Source: a virus. From it: a stretch of DNA of 31,840 nucleotides. This document shows, in pieces, positions 6,610 to 14,190 of the stretch. Under the pieces are notes generated by a model. It made no database searches. It saw only the letters and a program-made list of their open reading frames with translations, and had not been told where the DNA came from. Each line of letters starts with the position of its first letter. The stretch's first letter is position 1. The stretch spans positions 1 through 31,840 of IMG/VR virus record IMGVR_UViG_3300034039_000027, one strand, 5' to 3'. Made by a program: the position numbers and the translations under genes.

Positions 6610-7018
6610 GGTATTTCTTGGCAATATGGTAAAATTTTTTGTGGTTATTTTTCAACAATTGTAAAATATTGTGTTTCAATTACTTGTAACTTTCGTGGTT
6701 TCGTGTAATTCCCGTTACCACGTTCAATCCCGCATCAGCATTGGGCTGAACCGCAAAACCACTTTGACCCCTATACTCTTTTTCTTTTATATATATACCC
6801 CCTTTTCTTCTTTCTATTTTTTACTTTACTCTTTTATAAAAAAAAGTGGATTTATGGAAAAAGAAATATTAAAGTATTGATTTACAATTAATTAGCGTTA
6901 CCACTTCCGATACCACTTAATGCCACGACGCCGTGAAATAGATAGATGTTGCAACATATAATGTTGTAACACGTATTTTTGTTTAAAATTAAAGTGGCAA
7001 CATATATAAGTTTTTTTT
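6610..7018. promoter_or_regulatory. Divergent control region, possible origin
   Basis: No credible gene lies in this ~410-bp stretch between the two arms. It contains two TGTTGyAACA dyads at 6947-6956 and 6962-6971, 15 bp apart. ACCACTT-type motifs recur: TACCACTT at 6899-6906 and 6911-6918, ACCAC at 6717 and 6758, and inverse copies at 6641, 6695, 6844 and 6992. There is a pyrimidine-rich AT tract at about 6775-6840. The layout suits regulator binding and possibly replication initiation. A 69-codon plus-strand frame here has no promoter or plausible protein. Confidence 0.6.
6947..6971. promoter_or_regulatory. Twin TGTTGyAACA operator-like dyads
   Basis: TGTTGCAACA (6947-6956) is a perfect palindrome and TGTTGTAACA (6962-6971) a near-perfect copy 15 bp on. 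They lie just upstream of the late box and -7 element of the packaging promoter, so a bound repressor or activator would control the start of the rightward arm. A third degenerate copy, GTGGCAACA, is at 6994-7002. Confidence 0.6.
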
Positions 7019-7026
7019 TATATTTG
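6979..7026 (+). promoter_or_regulatory. Late promoter PL1 (packaging genes)
   Basis: The -7 element TATATTTG is at 7019-7026 and an upstream TTGTTTAAAA box is at 6979-6988, with a 30-nt gap. There is no canonical -33 TTTG. The ATG at 7032 is only five bases after the -7 element, so the transcript would be leaderless or nearly so. Confidence 0.75.
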
Positions 7027-7031
7027 TGAGT

Positions 7032-7487
7032 ATGGACATTAATAAAATCTATTCAATAGCGATTGATTACATTAACCAAAAGACCGACAGGGTATTTGCT
7101 ACCGGTAATAGAGTAACCCGTGAGCTAGTAGAGGCAGCACCTGTATTATCACACTTTATTTATATTTTCTTGCCTCAGAAATTGGGTGTTACAAAGGACC
7201 AGCGGAGAGAATGGACCGATGAAATCAATAACTTTTTTAAAGACCATCCGGAGGACCTTGAAAAGCTTAGAACGTTATTCAGGGCTAAATTAGAGTGGAT
7301 GGTTGCGAATGACAACGTGTCTAAGTTCTTAGAATTGGTTGAGATTAACGGAAACACGCTTGAAAACCTAACGAAAAACGAAAATAAGGGCTTTTTAACA
7401 AGGTTAATCCCTGATTTAAGAAAACCTAACGAAAAAGAAAATGATAGCGATTACAACCGCGCTGGAACGGATAGCAAAGATGCATAA
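7032..7487 (+). CDS. Possible terminase small subunit
   Basis: The first rightward gene encodes 151 residues (MDINKIYSIAIDYINQK...), mainly helical with a polar, probably disordered C-terminus (KPNEKENDSDYNRAG). No canonical small-terminase HTH can be seen, so the call rests on position: it directly precedes and overlaps the large terminase by 47 bases. ATG 7032 is chosen over GTG 7026 because the latter overlaps the -7 promoter element. Other roles, for example a small head-associated protein, remain possible. Confidence 0.5.
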   Translation: MDINKIYSIAIDYINQKTDRVFATGNRVTRELVEAAPVLSHFIYIFLPQKLGVTKDQRREWTDEINNFFKDHPEDLEKLRTLFRAKLEWMVANDNVSKFLELVEINGNTLENLTKNENKGFLTRLIPDLRKPNEKENDSDYNRAGTDSKDA

Positions 7488-8595
7488 GCGTATCCGGGTT
7501 GTTCAGGGCGGGGCGAGAGCCGGAAAAACTTACGCTATAATGATGCTGTTGATTGACGAGGCAATGAACAGAAAAGTGAAGATAGACGTTTTTTCAATCT
7601 CTCTTCCCCACTTACGAAGGGGGGCAATGTTTGATTTTAAGGAGATAATGATGGACTTGGGAGAATATAACGAAAAAAACCATAATAGGAGCGAACACTT
7701 TTATAAGTTCCCGAACGGCTCATTAATAACGTTTATCTCAGCAGACCAGCCGGCGAAACTTCGGGGTTCTAAAAGGGACATTGCGTTCATTAACGAGGCT
7801 AACCTTATGAGCGTAGAGCATTACTCCCAAATTATACAAAGGACTAACGAATATATTTATATTGACTTCAACCCTACAAACCGGTTTTGGGCTCATGACG
7901 AGTTAGAGGCACGAGCAGACGTAGAGTTTTTAAAGCTAACGTATAAAGATAACGAGGCGTTGCCTGATGAGATAAAACGGGAGTTTGACGCTATTAAGAA
8001 AAAAGCCGAAACGTCGGAGTATTGGTCCAACTACTGGCGGGTTTACGGACTTGGAGAACTTGGAACGCTTGGCGGTCTTGTCTTTGGGAACTGGCAAACG
8101 GCTAACGAAATCCCGGAATATGCGGAGCTTATCGGTTACGGGATTGACTTTGGGTTTTCAAATTCCCCGACCGCTTGCGTAGAGCTTTATAAAGCAGATG
8201 GTTGTTTATATGTTAATGAGTTACTTTATAGAAAGCACATGAGCCCATCAGAAATCTTTGCAATTCTAAACGGACACGTTGATATGACTGCGTTGGCAGT
8301 TGGAGATACGAGTGATAGAATGGTAATTAAAGAGTTACAAAAAATGGGGTGGGTGGGTTTAAGACCGGCAATTAAAATGTCTGTGATTGAAGGGATTGAG
8401 TTGTTGAAAAGTGAGGAAATTTACATAACTAAAAAAAGTGTAAATTTGATAAACGAATTTAAAAATTATATGTATAAGACCGACAGGGACGGCAATTACA
8501 TTAACGAGCCTATCAAGGACTACGACCACGGAATTGATGCATTACGTTATATATTCACATATGAGAAATTCTCACGAAAACTAAAAGTATTATGA
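7441..8595 (+). CDS. terL: Terminase large subunit
   Basis: This 384-residue protein is the packaging motor. Residues 22-30 (QGGARAGKT) are the Walker A motif. The Walker B segment is DIAFINEAN (113-121) with E119 as the catalytic glutamate, and the following strand has IDFNPTN (141-147). The C-terminal RNase-H-like nuclease shows GIDFGFS with D236, VGDTSD with D289, and DHGIDALRY (362-370). The Walker B carries N where most families have D before the glutamate, which is not rare in this group. ATG 7441 is preferred to 7480 because TTALERIxxxxKRI before the P-loop fits the family. The stop overlaps the portal start as ATGA. Confidence 0.93.
   Translation: MIAITTALERIAKMHKRIRVVQGGARAGKTYAIMMLLIDEAMNRKVKIDVFSISLPHLRRGAMFDFKEIMMDLGEYNEKNHNRSEHFYKFPNGSLITFISADQPAKLRGSKRDIAFINEANLMSVEHYSQIIQRTNEYIYIDFNPTNRFWAHDELEARADVEFLKLTYKDNEALPDEIKREFDAIKKKAETSEYWSNYWRVYGLGELGTLGGLVFGNWQTANEIPEYAELIGYGIDFGFSNSPTACVELYKADGCLYVNELLYRKHMSPSEIFAILNGHVDMTALAVGDTSDRMVIKELQKMGWVGLRPAIKMSVIEGIELLKSEEIYITKKSVNLINEFKNYMYKTDRDGNYINEPIKDYDHGIDALRYIFTYEKFSRKLKVL
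8401..8448 (+). promoter_or_regulatory. Possible late promoter PL2 inside terL
   Basis: A TTGTTGAAAA box (8401-8410) is followed after 30 nt by TAAATTTG (8441-8448), the same geometry as PL1. It lies within the coding sequence of terL, about 143 bp before the portal gene, and could boost portal and head expression. Because both parts are also ordinary codons, it is less certain than the intergenic sites. Confidence 0.5.
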
Positions 8596-9683
8596 TTGAA
8601 AAAATAAAAAATTGGTTTAGAAAAAAAGGGCTTATCGTTATTAATACAGCCGGTTTCTTATCAAATTCAAGCTATACAATTAAAGGTAATCCATATCTTT
8701 ATGCGGTTATTAATTTAATTGTTAGAAATGTTCACAGGTTGGAATTAGCAACGATAAACGCAAACAACGGAAATGAAGTAGATAACAGAGTAACAGAATT
8801 GATAAAACAGCCAAATCCATTCCAAAATTGGAGGTTATTTTTTGAAAAGCTGCTTGCGGATAAGTTGGAAATCGGGAATGCTTATATTTTAGTTAGTCGT
8901 GGAGTGGGCGATAAACCGGCAAGGTTAGATATTGTTCAGGACGCAGACGTTAGAATTGAAAACGAGGAATACTTTTATAAAGGTCAGAAAGCGGAAATAA
9001 TACACATAAAAAATTGGTTAGTTGGAGATGACGGAAAGGCGTTAAGTCCGATAAAAATCGCAAAAGAGATATTAAAAACTTCGTCAGAATTACAAAGGCA
9101 GACAGCCGATGCGGTAAGTTCTGCGGGAAAAAGTGGGATTGTGTATATAGACGGAGATAATGTGATTGTTGATGATACAGCAAAAAGCGAGATAAAGGAA
9201 GCGATTAATGACAGGGGGCGTTTTACTATCGTTAATAATAAAGTTGGTTTTATTAATACAAGTTTGAAAGTTAGTGATTTAAGCACGATTGAGCTTGGGA
9301 AAATGACGTTAAGGGATATTTGCAACATTTACGGCGTCAATTCGAAGTTATTAAACGACCCGGAAAATACAACGTATAATAACATGAACGAGGCAAAGCG
9401 GGGCTTATTAGAGAACGTGTTCATACCGGAAATAGAGCAAATCGTAGCAGAAATAAATAACTTTTTATTAAGAGAATTTAAAAATGAAAATACAATTATT
9501 AAGTTAAATTATTCAAAATTTACAGAGTTGGAGAAAGACAAATCAGCGTTAATCAATTCCTTGCAAAATGCTTGGTATATGACCCCGAACGAACGCAGGG
9601 CTTTACTTGGGTTGCCGCCCGTTGACATTCCAGAAGGAAACCAAATCCTTGTTCCGTCTAACCTAATCCCGATGGACGAATGA
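8592..9683 (+). CDS. Portal protein, HK97/SPP1-like
   Basis: The 363-residue product is the dodecameric channel at the capsid vertex. It has portal-type segments: NPYLYAVINLIVRNV (residues ~33-47), LIKQPNPFQNWRLFFEKL (~70-87), GNAYILV, and a C-terminal helical region (EAKRGLLENVFIPEIEQI, then MTPNERRALLGLPPV near the end). The length is on the short side for HK97-type portals but complete. It sits between terL and the Mu-F-like head gene and overlaps each by four bases, so the three are translationally coupled. Confidence 0.9.
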   Translation: MIEKIKNWFRKKGLIVINTAGFLSNSSYTIKGNPYLYAVINLIVRNVHRLELATINANNGNEVDNRVTELIKQPNPFQNWRLFFEKLLADKLEIGNAYILVSRGVGDKPARLDIVQDADVRIENEEYFYKGQKAEIIHIKNWLVGDDGKALSPIKIAKEILKTSSELQRQTADAVSSAGKSGIVYIDGDNVIVDDTAKSEIKEAINDRGRFTIVNNKVGFINTSLKVSDLSTIELGKMTLRDICNIYGVNSKLLNDPENTTYNNMNEAKRGLLENVFIPEIEQIVAEINNFLLREFKNENTIIKLNYSKFTELEKDKSALINSLQNAWYMTPNERRALLGLPPVDIPEGNQILVPSNLIPMDE

Positions 9684-10402
9684 GCGATTTAGTTACTTTT
9701 AATACGTTTGAAAGAAACAGGAAAAGGTTTCAGAAAAGAGCTGTTAATGAAATTTATAACGAATTTTTGGCAATTACCGAAAATCTAACCTTTGAACACC
9801 CCGACGACGTGGAAAGGTTACAGCCGTTCAGCGAGGAAGTATTAAAAAAAATCCAGTTAAGAGTAGGCAGTTTCTTTGCGAATGCGACGTATAAAAAACT
9901 AACCAATAAAAAGGGAATGTTTAAAAGTGACGAGGACTTTTGGGAAATGTTAGTTAGTCAGCATATTGATTTGCGAAATGCAACGATTTTAAAGGGGATT
10001 AACGATTACACAGCAAATAAAATTCGTGAGTTTTTCATTCAGGCAGCCAAACAGGGATTGTCAATTCAGGATACGGCAAGGTGGGTAAAAAAGAAATATA
10101 AAACAATTAGTTATAATAGAGCAAAGCGGATAGCAAGGACGGAAATCATTTCAGCAAGTAATTTCGGTAGCATCGCAGGAGCGAGGGCGACGGGTTTAGC
10201 CGTTAAAAAAAAGTGGATACCAACGCAGGATAGCAGGACAAGGGACTGGCACGAGCTGAGCAATATACAGAAACCAACGGCGGAACTTGACGAACCATTT
10301 ATCGTTATGGGTGAGGAGTTAGATTATCCGGGCGATTATCGGGGGAGTGCGTCAAATGTAGTAAATTGCCGTTGTGCAGTTGGTTATATTACGGGGTTAT
10401 AA
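9680..10402 (+). CDS. Mu-F/SPP1-gp7-like minor head protein
   Basis: The C-terminal half of this 240-residue protein carries the family signature: IARTE (151-155), DSRTRDWH (184-191), DYPGDYRGS (215-223) and VVNCRC (227-232). Members are minor capsid proteins associated with the portal and needed for a productive head or DNA ejection. The N-terminal half is helical and charged. Its start overlaps the portal stop as ATGA. About 50 bases separate it from the protease gene, and that gap contains a late promoter. Confidence 0.88.
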   Translation: MSDLVTFNTFERNRKRFQKRAVNEIYNEFLAITENLTFEHPDDVERLQPFSEEVLKKIQLRVGSFFANATYKKLTNKKGMFKSDEDFWEMLVSQHIDLRNATILKGINDYTANKIREFFIQAAKQGLSIQDTARWVKKKYKTISYNRAKRIARTEIISASNFGSIAGARATGLAVKKKWIPTQDSRTRDWHELSNIQKPTAELDEPFIVMGEELDYPGDYRGSASNVVNCRCAVGYITGL

Positions 10403-10404
10403 AA

Positions 10405-10451
10405 TTGTTGAAAAAACGGGTAAAAATATATTTTATTTATTTATAAATTTG
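10405..10451 (+). promoter_or_regulatory. Late promoter PL3 (protease and capsid)
   Basis: The TTGTTGAAAA box (10405-10414) lies 29 nt upstream of the -7 element TAAATTTG (10444-10451). No TTTG is found at the usual -33 position. The ATG at 10457 is five bases after the -7 element, exactly as at PL1, again implying a leaderless mRNA for the protease. Confidence 0.75.
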
Positions 10452-10456
10452 TGATT

Positions 10457-11101
10457 ATGAGAACAAAAAATCAGGTTATATTAAAATGGCAAGGGGGTGA
10501 AGTAAAAGACCTTGACCTCAAAAAGCGAACCGTAACCGGTTATTTTGCGAAATTTGAAACCATAGATTCAGAAGGGGACGTATTCGTTAAAGGTGCTTTT
10601 AAAAAGTCAATTGAGGAGAGCTTTAAACGAATAAAGCATTTACTTCACCACAATTTCACGCACCCGGTAGGAGCAATTAAAAGGTTAGAAGAGGACGATT
10701 TTGGTTTATATTTTGAAAGTTATATACCTGAGACACAAGCGGGAGATGAATTATTAAAGATGTATGACGCAGGAATTTATAACGAACACTCAGTAGGGTT
10801 TAGGCTAATCAAAGGAGAAAGCACGAAAGACGCATATTTGATTAAAGAGGTTCAACTCTTTGAGGGCAGCACAGTTACATGGGGAGCAAATTCAGAAACT
10901 CCGTTTTTAGGGTTTAAAGACTTACAAGAAATTACTAACCTAAAAGATAAAAACGATTTTTTAATTGTAATAACCGCTTTAAAGGACTTGTTAGAAAAGA
11001 ATTCCCCATCACTTACCGGCAATGAAAAACCGCAAACCGATGAGGAAGTGAAGGAATTTCTAACGAGGATTGATAAAGCATTAAAGAAGTTTAACCAATA
11101 A
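10457..11101 (+). CDS. Prohead maturation protease (U35/S78 type)
   Basis: This 214-residue serine protease cuts the capsid delta domain during head maturation. It shows the family pattern: VTGYFAKFETIDSEGDVF near the N-terminus, LLHHNFTHPVGAI with catalytic His65, EHSVGF with Ser112, and EVQLFEGSTVTWGAN. The start is taken at ATG 10457, because GTG 10451 overlaps the last base of the -7 element. It lies directly before the major capsid gene, as in HK97-like phages. The C-terminal ~50 residues are charged and may contact the scaffold. Confidence 0.9.
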   Translation: MRTKNQVILKWQGGEVKDLDLKKRTVTGYFAKFETIDSEGDVFVKGAFKKSIEESFKRIKHLLHHNFTHPVGAIKRLEEDDFGLYFESYIPETQAGDELLKMYDAGIYNEHSVGFRLIKGESTKDAYLIKEVQLFEGSTVTWGANSETPFLGFKDLQEITNLKDKNDFLIVITALKDLLEKNSPSLTGNEKPQTDEEVKEFLTRIDKALKKFNQ

Positions 11102-11112
11102 AAATTAATAAA

Positions 11113-12255
11113 ATGGAAGTAAAAGAACTAAACAAACTTGCTGAAAAGTTAGAAAGCAAAATCGAAGACATTTTTAAAAAGTCAGAAGAACAAGGCGAAC
11201 TAACGACTAATTTAAAAGAAGAGCTTGAAAAAACGCAAGGCGAATTAAAAGAGGTTACAAAGTCGCTCAACGATTTACTAACTAAAAAAGAGTCGGAAAA
11301 AACCGCTCATTTGATTGTAAAAAATGAGGACTTAGAACCGATTATCAAAAAGGACAGACAAGCCGTTCAATTGGACGTTAAAGCGGACATGCTTATCTCT
11401 TCTCACTTTACCGGCGATGTTATCCAGCCTCAAAGAATTGAAGGGATTTTTGCAGATCCGAACAAGTCATTCCACTTACGGCAAATTCTACCTATTTTAA
11501 ATGTAAACTCAAAAACAGTTGAATTTACACAAGAAGATACGATAACAGACAATACTAACGTTGTATCGGAAGGTGCGACAGCTCCTCAAAGTGAGATTTC
11601 ATTTAAGTTAGTAAAAAAGAGCGTTGAAAAGATTAACACTTATGTGAATGTATCACGGGAAATGCTGGAAGATGCAGAATGGATTTCGTCTTATATCAGA
11701 ACCCGTTTAGGTGATAAATTGTTAGTTAAGGAAGACCAACAAATTCTGTATGGAAACGGAACAAGCCCGCAAGTAGAGGGGATTACAACTGTAGCACAGG
11801 CGTATGCAGATGCTTTGGCAGACTCAAATGTAACGATTTTTGACGTTCTGTTGATGGCAAGCAAGCAAGCCACGCAATTGGAATACGCTCCGGATTTTGC
11901 ATTAGTTAGTTTTGAAGACTATTACAAGATGCTTTTAAGCAAGGACGGAAACGGGGCTTTTGTTGTGCCACAGGCTGTATTTGGAGGACAAGAGGTTAGA
12001 TTAGGCGGACGTATCCGGATTATTCCTACAACAGCGTTGAGCGGTAATGATTTCATCGTGGGAGATTTCCGAAGAGGTGCTGCATTAGGGTTGAAAAAAG
12101 ACGTTACATTAACGATTTCGGCTGAGAACTCTACCAATGTAATTGACGGAAAAGTAACGTTATTGTTAGAGGAAAGAATTGTTGTACAAAACTACCGACC
12201 AAACGCATTTGTATATGGAGATATGGCGTCAGCATTAGCGCTTGGAACTGCCTAA
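11113..12255 (+). CDS. Major capsid protein, HK97 fold with N-terminal delta domain
   Basis: Residues 1-~65 are a long charged coiled coil (LEEELEKTQ-type repeats) that fits the scaffolding delta domain removed by the protease. The capsid fold begins near residue 95 (ISSHFTGDVIQPQRI). It contains TVEFTQEDTITDNTNVVSEG, YVNVSREMLEDAEWISSYI, a QQILYGNGTSPQVEGI segment and, near the C-terminus, ERIVVQNYRPNAFVYGD, all usual in this family. At 380 residues it is of normal length. A strong terminator follows 30 bases after the stop, which ends the head transcription unit before the accessory cassette. Confidence 0.93.
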   Translation: MEVKELNKLAEKLESKIEDIFKKSEEQGELTTNLKEELEKTQGELKEVTKSLNDLLTKKESEKTAHLIVKNEDLEPIIKKDRQAVQLDVKADMLISSHFTGDVIQPQRIEGIFADPNKSFHLRQILPILNVNSKTVEFTQEDTITDNTNVVSEGATAPQSEISFKLVKKSVEKINTYVNVSREMLEDAEWISSYIRTRLGDKLLVKEDQQILYGNGTSPQVEGITTVAQAYADALADSNVTIFDVLLMASKQATQLEYAPDFALVSFEDYYKMLLSKDGNGAFVVPQAVFGGQEVRLGGRIRIIPTTALSGNDFIVGDFRRGAALGLKKDVTLTISAENSTNVIDGKVTLLLEERIVVQNYRPNAFVYGDMASALALGTA

Positions 12256-12284
12256 GGTGTTTTTTTCATAGTTTTATGGTTTTT

Positions 12285-12312
12285 AGAGGGCTTTTTAGCC
12301 CTCTTTTTTTTT
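12285..12312 (+). terminator. Intrinsic terminator after the major capsid gene
   Basis: A perfect 8-bp stem, AGAGGGCT (12285-12292) and AGCCCTCT (12297-12304), with a TTTT loop is followed by a run of nine T (12304-12312). It separates the head genes from the glycosyltransferase cassette. Confidence 0.93.
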
Positions 12313-12319
12313 ATAAAAT

Positions 12320-12349
12320 TTTGTAGTTTGAAAATAATGTTTATTTTTG
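12320..12349 (+). promoter_or_regulatory. Promoter of the accessory cassette
   Basis: The -33 TTTG (12320-12323), an 18-nt spacer and the -7 element TATTTTTG (12342-12349) match the host-type promoter. The TTGTTnAAAA late box is absent here. It starts just after the capsid terminator, 20 nt before ATG 12370. Confidence 0.75.
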
Positions 12350-12369
12350 CCTAAAATAAAACTAACAAT

Positions 12370-12699
12370 ATGTTTTTATTCAAAAGGTATCTTGGAGAAA
12401 AAAATCATAAATATAACCCTCAAATTGATGAGGTGTGCAGGTTTATATTAGAGAATGACCCAATAGAAGTGATAAAAGAAAGCCCATATAGAGAAAAATA
12501 TGTATATAATGATATTACTATAAATATGTGGACGGCGAATAAATGGTATGCTTTTATGTCGCATGGGAGTGTCGTATTAAATAAAAATAACAAAAAAATA
12601 TTTTCATGGAGTTATGAAATGCCGTCAAGGAAAATGATTTATTTGATGAGAAAAAGGTTGCCTGAAATTACGAAAAAGGTTTTGAATAATAAAAAATAA
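12370..12699 (+). CDS. Hypothetical protein, 109 residues, start of accessory cassette
   Basis: No family is recognised. The protein is basic and rich in aromatic residues (NMWTANKWYAFMSHGS, KIFSWSYEMPSRKMIY) and ends KKVLNNKK. It has no signal peptide or membrane segment. It is the first gene behind the cassette promoter and precedes the DnaA-domain-like gene by 15 bases. Its codon use appears more AT-rich than that of the capsid gene, in line with a separately acquired cassette. Confidence 0.65.
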   Translation: MFLFKRYLGEKNHKYNPQIDEVCRFILENDPIEVIKESPYREKYVYNDITINMWTANKWYAFMSHGSVVLNKNNKKIFSWSYEMPSRKMIYLMRKRLPEITKKVLNNKK

Positions 12700-12714
12700 A
12701 GGTTATATCCTCAA

Positions 12715-12984
12715 ATGTGCAACCAAATTTTTCAATATTGGCAAGACAAAGGAATTGATATAACTAACTCGCAAAGGCGGACATTAAAGAGGAGTTGGGC
12801 GAAGATTGCGGTTTGTTATTACCTTTATAAGATAAAAGGATATTCGTTATGTAAGGTTAGGGATATTTTGGGTTATAAAAACCACTCATCAGTAATTTAT
12901 TGCATAAATCAGCATAAGATATTAAGCGAATATGATAAACTTTACAGGTTATTTATTTACGAATTTAAAAACAAATTCCTGTGA
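12715..12984 (+). CDS. DnaA domain IV-like DNA-binding protein
   Basis: Most of this 89-residue protein resembles the C-terminal DNA-binding domain of DnaA. It has a long helix with RSWAKIAVCYYLYKI (residues 26-40), then GYSLCKVRDILGYKNHSSVI (42-61). The SL..VRDILGY part corresponds to the DnaA helix-turn-helix and KNHSSVIYCI (55-64) to its (R/K)DHSTV signature. The nucleotide-binding AAA+ domain is absent, so it cannot be a full initiator. It may bind DnaA-box-like DNA, either to hijack or block host initiation or to regulate transcription. The GTG of the next gene overlaps its stop. Confidence 0.7.
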   Translation: MCNQIFQYWQDKGIDITNSQRRTLKRSWAKIAVCYYLYKIKGYSLCKVRDILGYKNHSSVIYCINQHKILSEYDKLYRLFIYEFKNKFL

Positions 12985-13553
12985 AACTCTGGACAATTGG
13001 AATACTAACGATTAAAGGCAGGGAGCAATTATTAAAACGTTGCCTTAATTCGTTAGATTTCAGGCGGATACCTTCAAACGTTGAAATTCTAATCGTATTT
13101 AATAAGTCAATTAAAGAAGGGCGTAATTACGTATTAGAGAATGCAAAGGGAAAATTCGTTAGTTTTATAGATGACGATGATTTCGTTGCGGATGATTACG
13201 TTCCGGAGATTTTAGACGTTATAAAAACAAAGGAATATATTGATGCGGTTGCATTCAAAGGGAAAATCAGGTTCAACGGCGGGGCGTGGTTTAACGTTAT
13301 ATATGGGCATAAGATAGACAAGAACGCAATTGAGATGACAAGACCCGTATATTACCGGCGATTAAATCATATATGCGTAATTAAGAAAGATATTTTAAAA
13401 GGTTATCAATTCACAGAAGATTATGGTGAGGATATAGACCTTGCAAACTATCTATCAAAGGAAAAACTAAATACTTGTTTCATCAATAAAACGTTATATT
13501 ACTATGACTTCCGTACTAAACCGATTAGCCATTATTCCAAGTCTGACAATTAA
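12981..13553 (+). CDS. GT-A family 2-like glycosyltransferase
   Basis: The 190-residue protein has the GT2 layout: an N-terminal strand (WTIGILTIKGREQLLKRCLN), EGRNYVLENAKGKFVSFIDD with a DDDD metal-binding stretch at 64-67, and a GEDIDLANYL motif (149-158) in the place of the usual acidic catalytic ED. It would transfer a sugar from a nucleotide donor. It starts at GTG 12981, overlapping the preceding stop (GTGA), and ends inside the next glycosyltransferase. The short length means only the catalytic domain is present. Acceptor and sugar are unknown; capsid or tail decoration is inferred from its place. Confidence 0.8.
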   Translation: MKLWTIGILTIKGREQLLKRCLNSLDFRRIPSNVEILIVFNKSIKEGRNYVLENAKGKFVSFIDDDDFVADDYVPEILDVIKTKEYIDAVAFKGKIRFNGGAWFNVIYGHKIDKNAIEMTRPVYYRRLNHICVIKKDILKGYQFTEDYGEDIDLANYLSKEKLNTCFINKTLYYYDFRTKPISHYSKSDN

Positions 13554-14190
13554 TGACGAGCTTTTAGACTTATTAACAACGACAATTAAAACGTTAGATT
13601 GCTATTGCGTAGTTATAGAGAGCGGAGAAATTGAAAGGTCAAAACCGTTAGAAAAAGAATTTAATGTAGAGGTTATAAAATACAACGGGGGAAAGTTTAA
13701 TTATAATAAGGCGTTAAATCAGGGCGTTGCACACGTAAATAATAGGCTTGCAGATAATAGTTATATTTTATTTTCAAATAACGACGTAATTTATCCCCCT
13801 AAATTTTGGGATGATATAATTAACGTTATGAAACACCACCACGCAGAAGTGGCAAGTCCAAGAGATGTAATTACTGACGAATTAAGGGGAAGACCTATTT
13901 TTGGGCTAAAAACTGGAATACATTTTAAAGGATATTCGTTTATTATGAAATATAAAACTTATAGAGCGATTGACGGGTTTAGGGAAAACACATGGTTTTA
14001 TTGTGCAGATAACGAAGTCGTAGAGCAACTAAAAGAAAAAGGTTATAAATGCCTACTAACAGACGTTTATGTGCATCATTTATGCAGTAAAACGCATAAG
14101 TATTTAAACGAAAAAATGTTATTAAATTTCACGATTGAGAGCGTAAAGGTATTTAACAGGAAATATAACAAAAAAATCTTTGGATTATGA
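13504..14190 (+). CDS. Second GT-A family 2-like glycosyltransferase
   Basis: This 228-residue protein shows KFNYNKALNQGV (64-75), a donor-binding LFSNNDVIYP with the NND triplet at 92-94, and FRENTWFYCADNEVVEQLKEKG (about 159-180), a pattern seen in GT2 enzymes. It is not a close copy of the first GT-A enzyme. Its ATG lies 50 bases inside the upstream gene; no later start keeps the first strand. Its stop overlaps the next start as ATGA, so the cassette is tightly coupled. Confidence 0.8.
   Translation: MTSVLNRLAIIPSLTINDELLDLLTTTIKTLDCYCVVIESGEIERSKPLEKEFNVEVIKYNGGKFNYNKALNQGVAHVNNRLADNSYILFSNNDVIYPPKFWDDIINVMKHHHAEVASPRDVITDELRGRPIFGLKTGIHFKGYSFIMKYKTYRAIDGFRENTWFYCADNEVVEQLKEKGYKCLLTDVYVHHLCSKTHKYLNEKMLLNFTIESVKVFNRKYNKKIFGL

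Noticed and set aside
6671-6880. 69-codon plus-strand frame in the control region
   Set aside because: Composition is that of an AT/pyrimidine-rich intergenic tract; no -7 element in front and no protein-like pattern.
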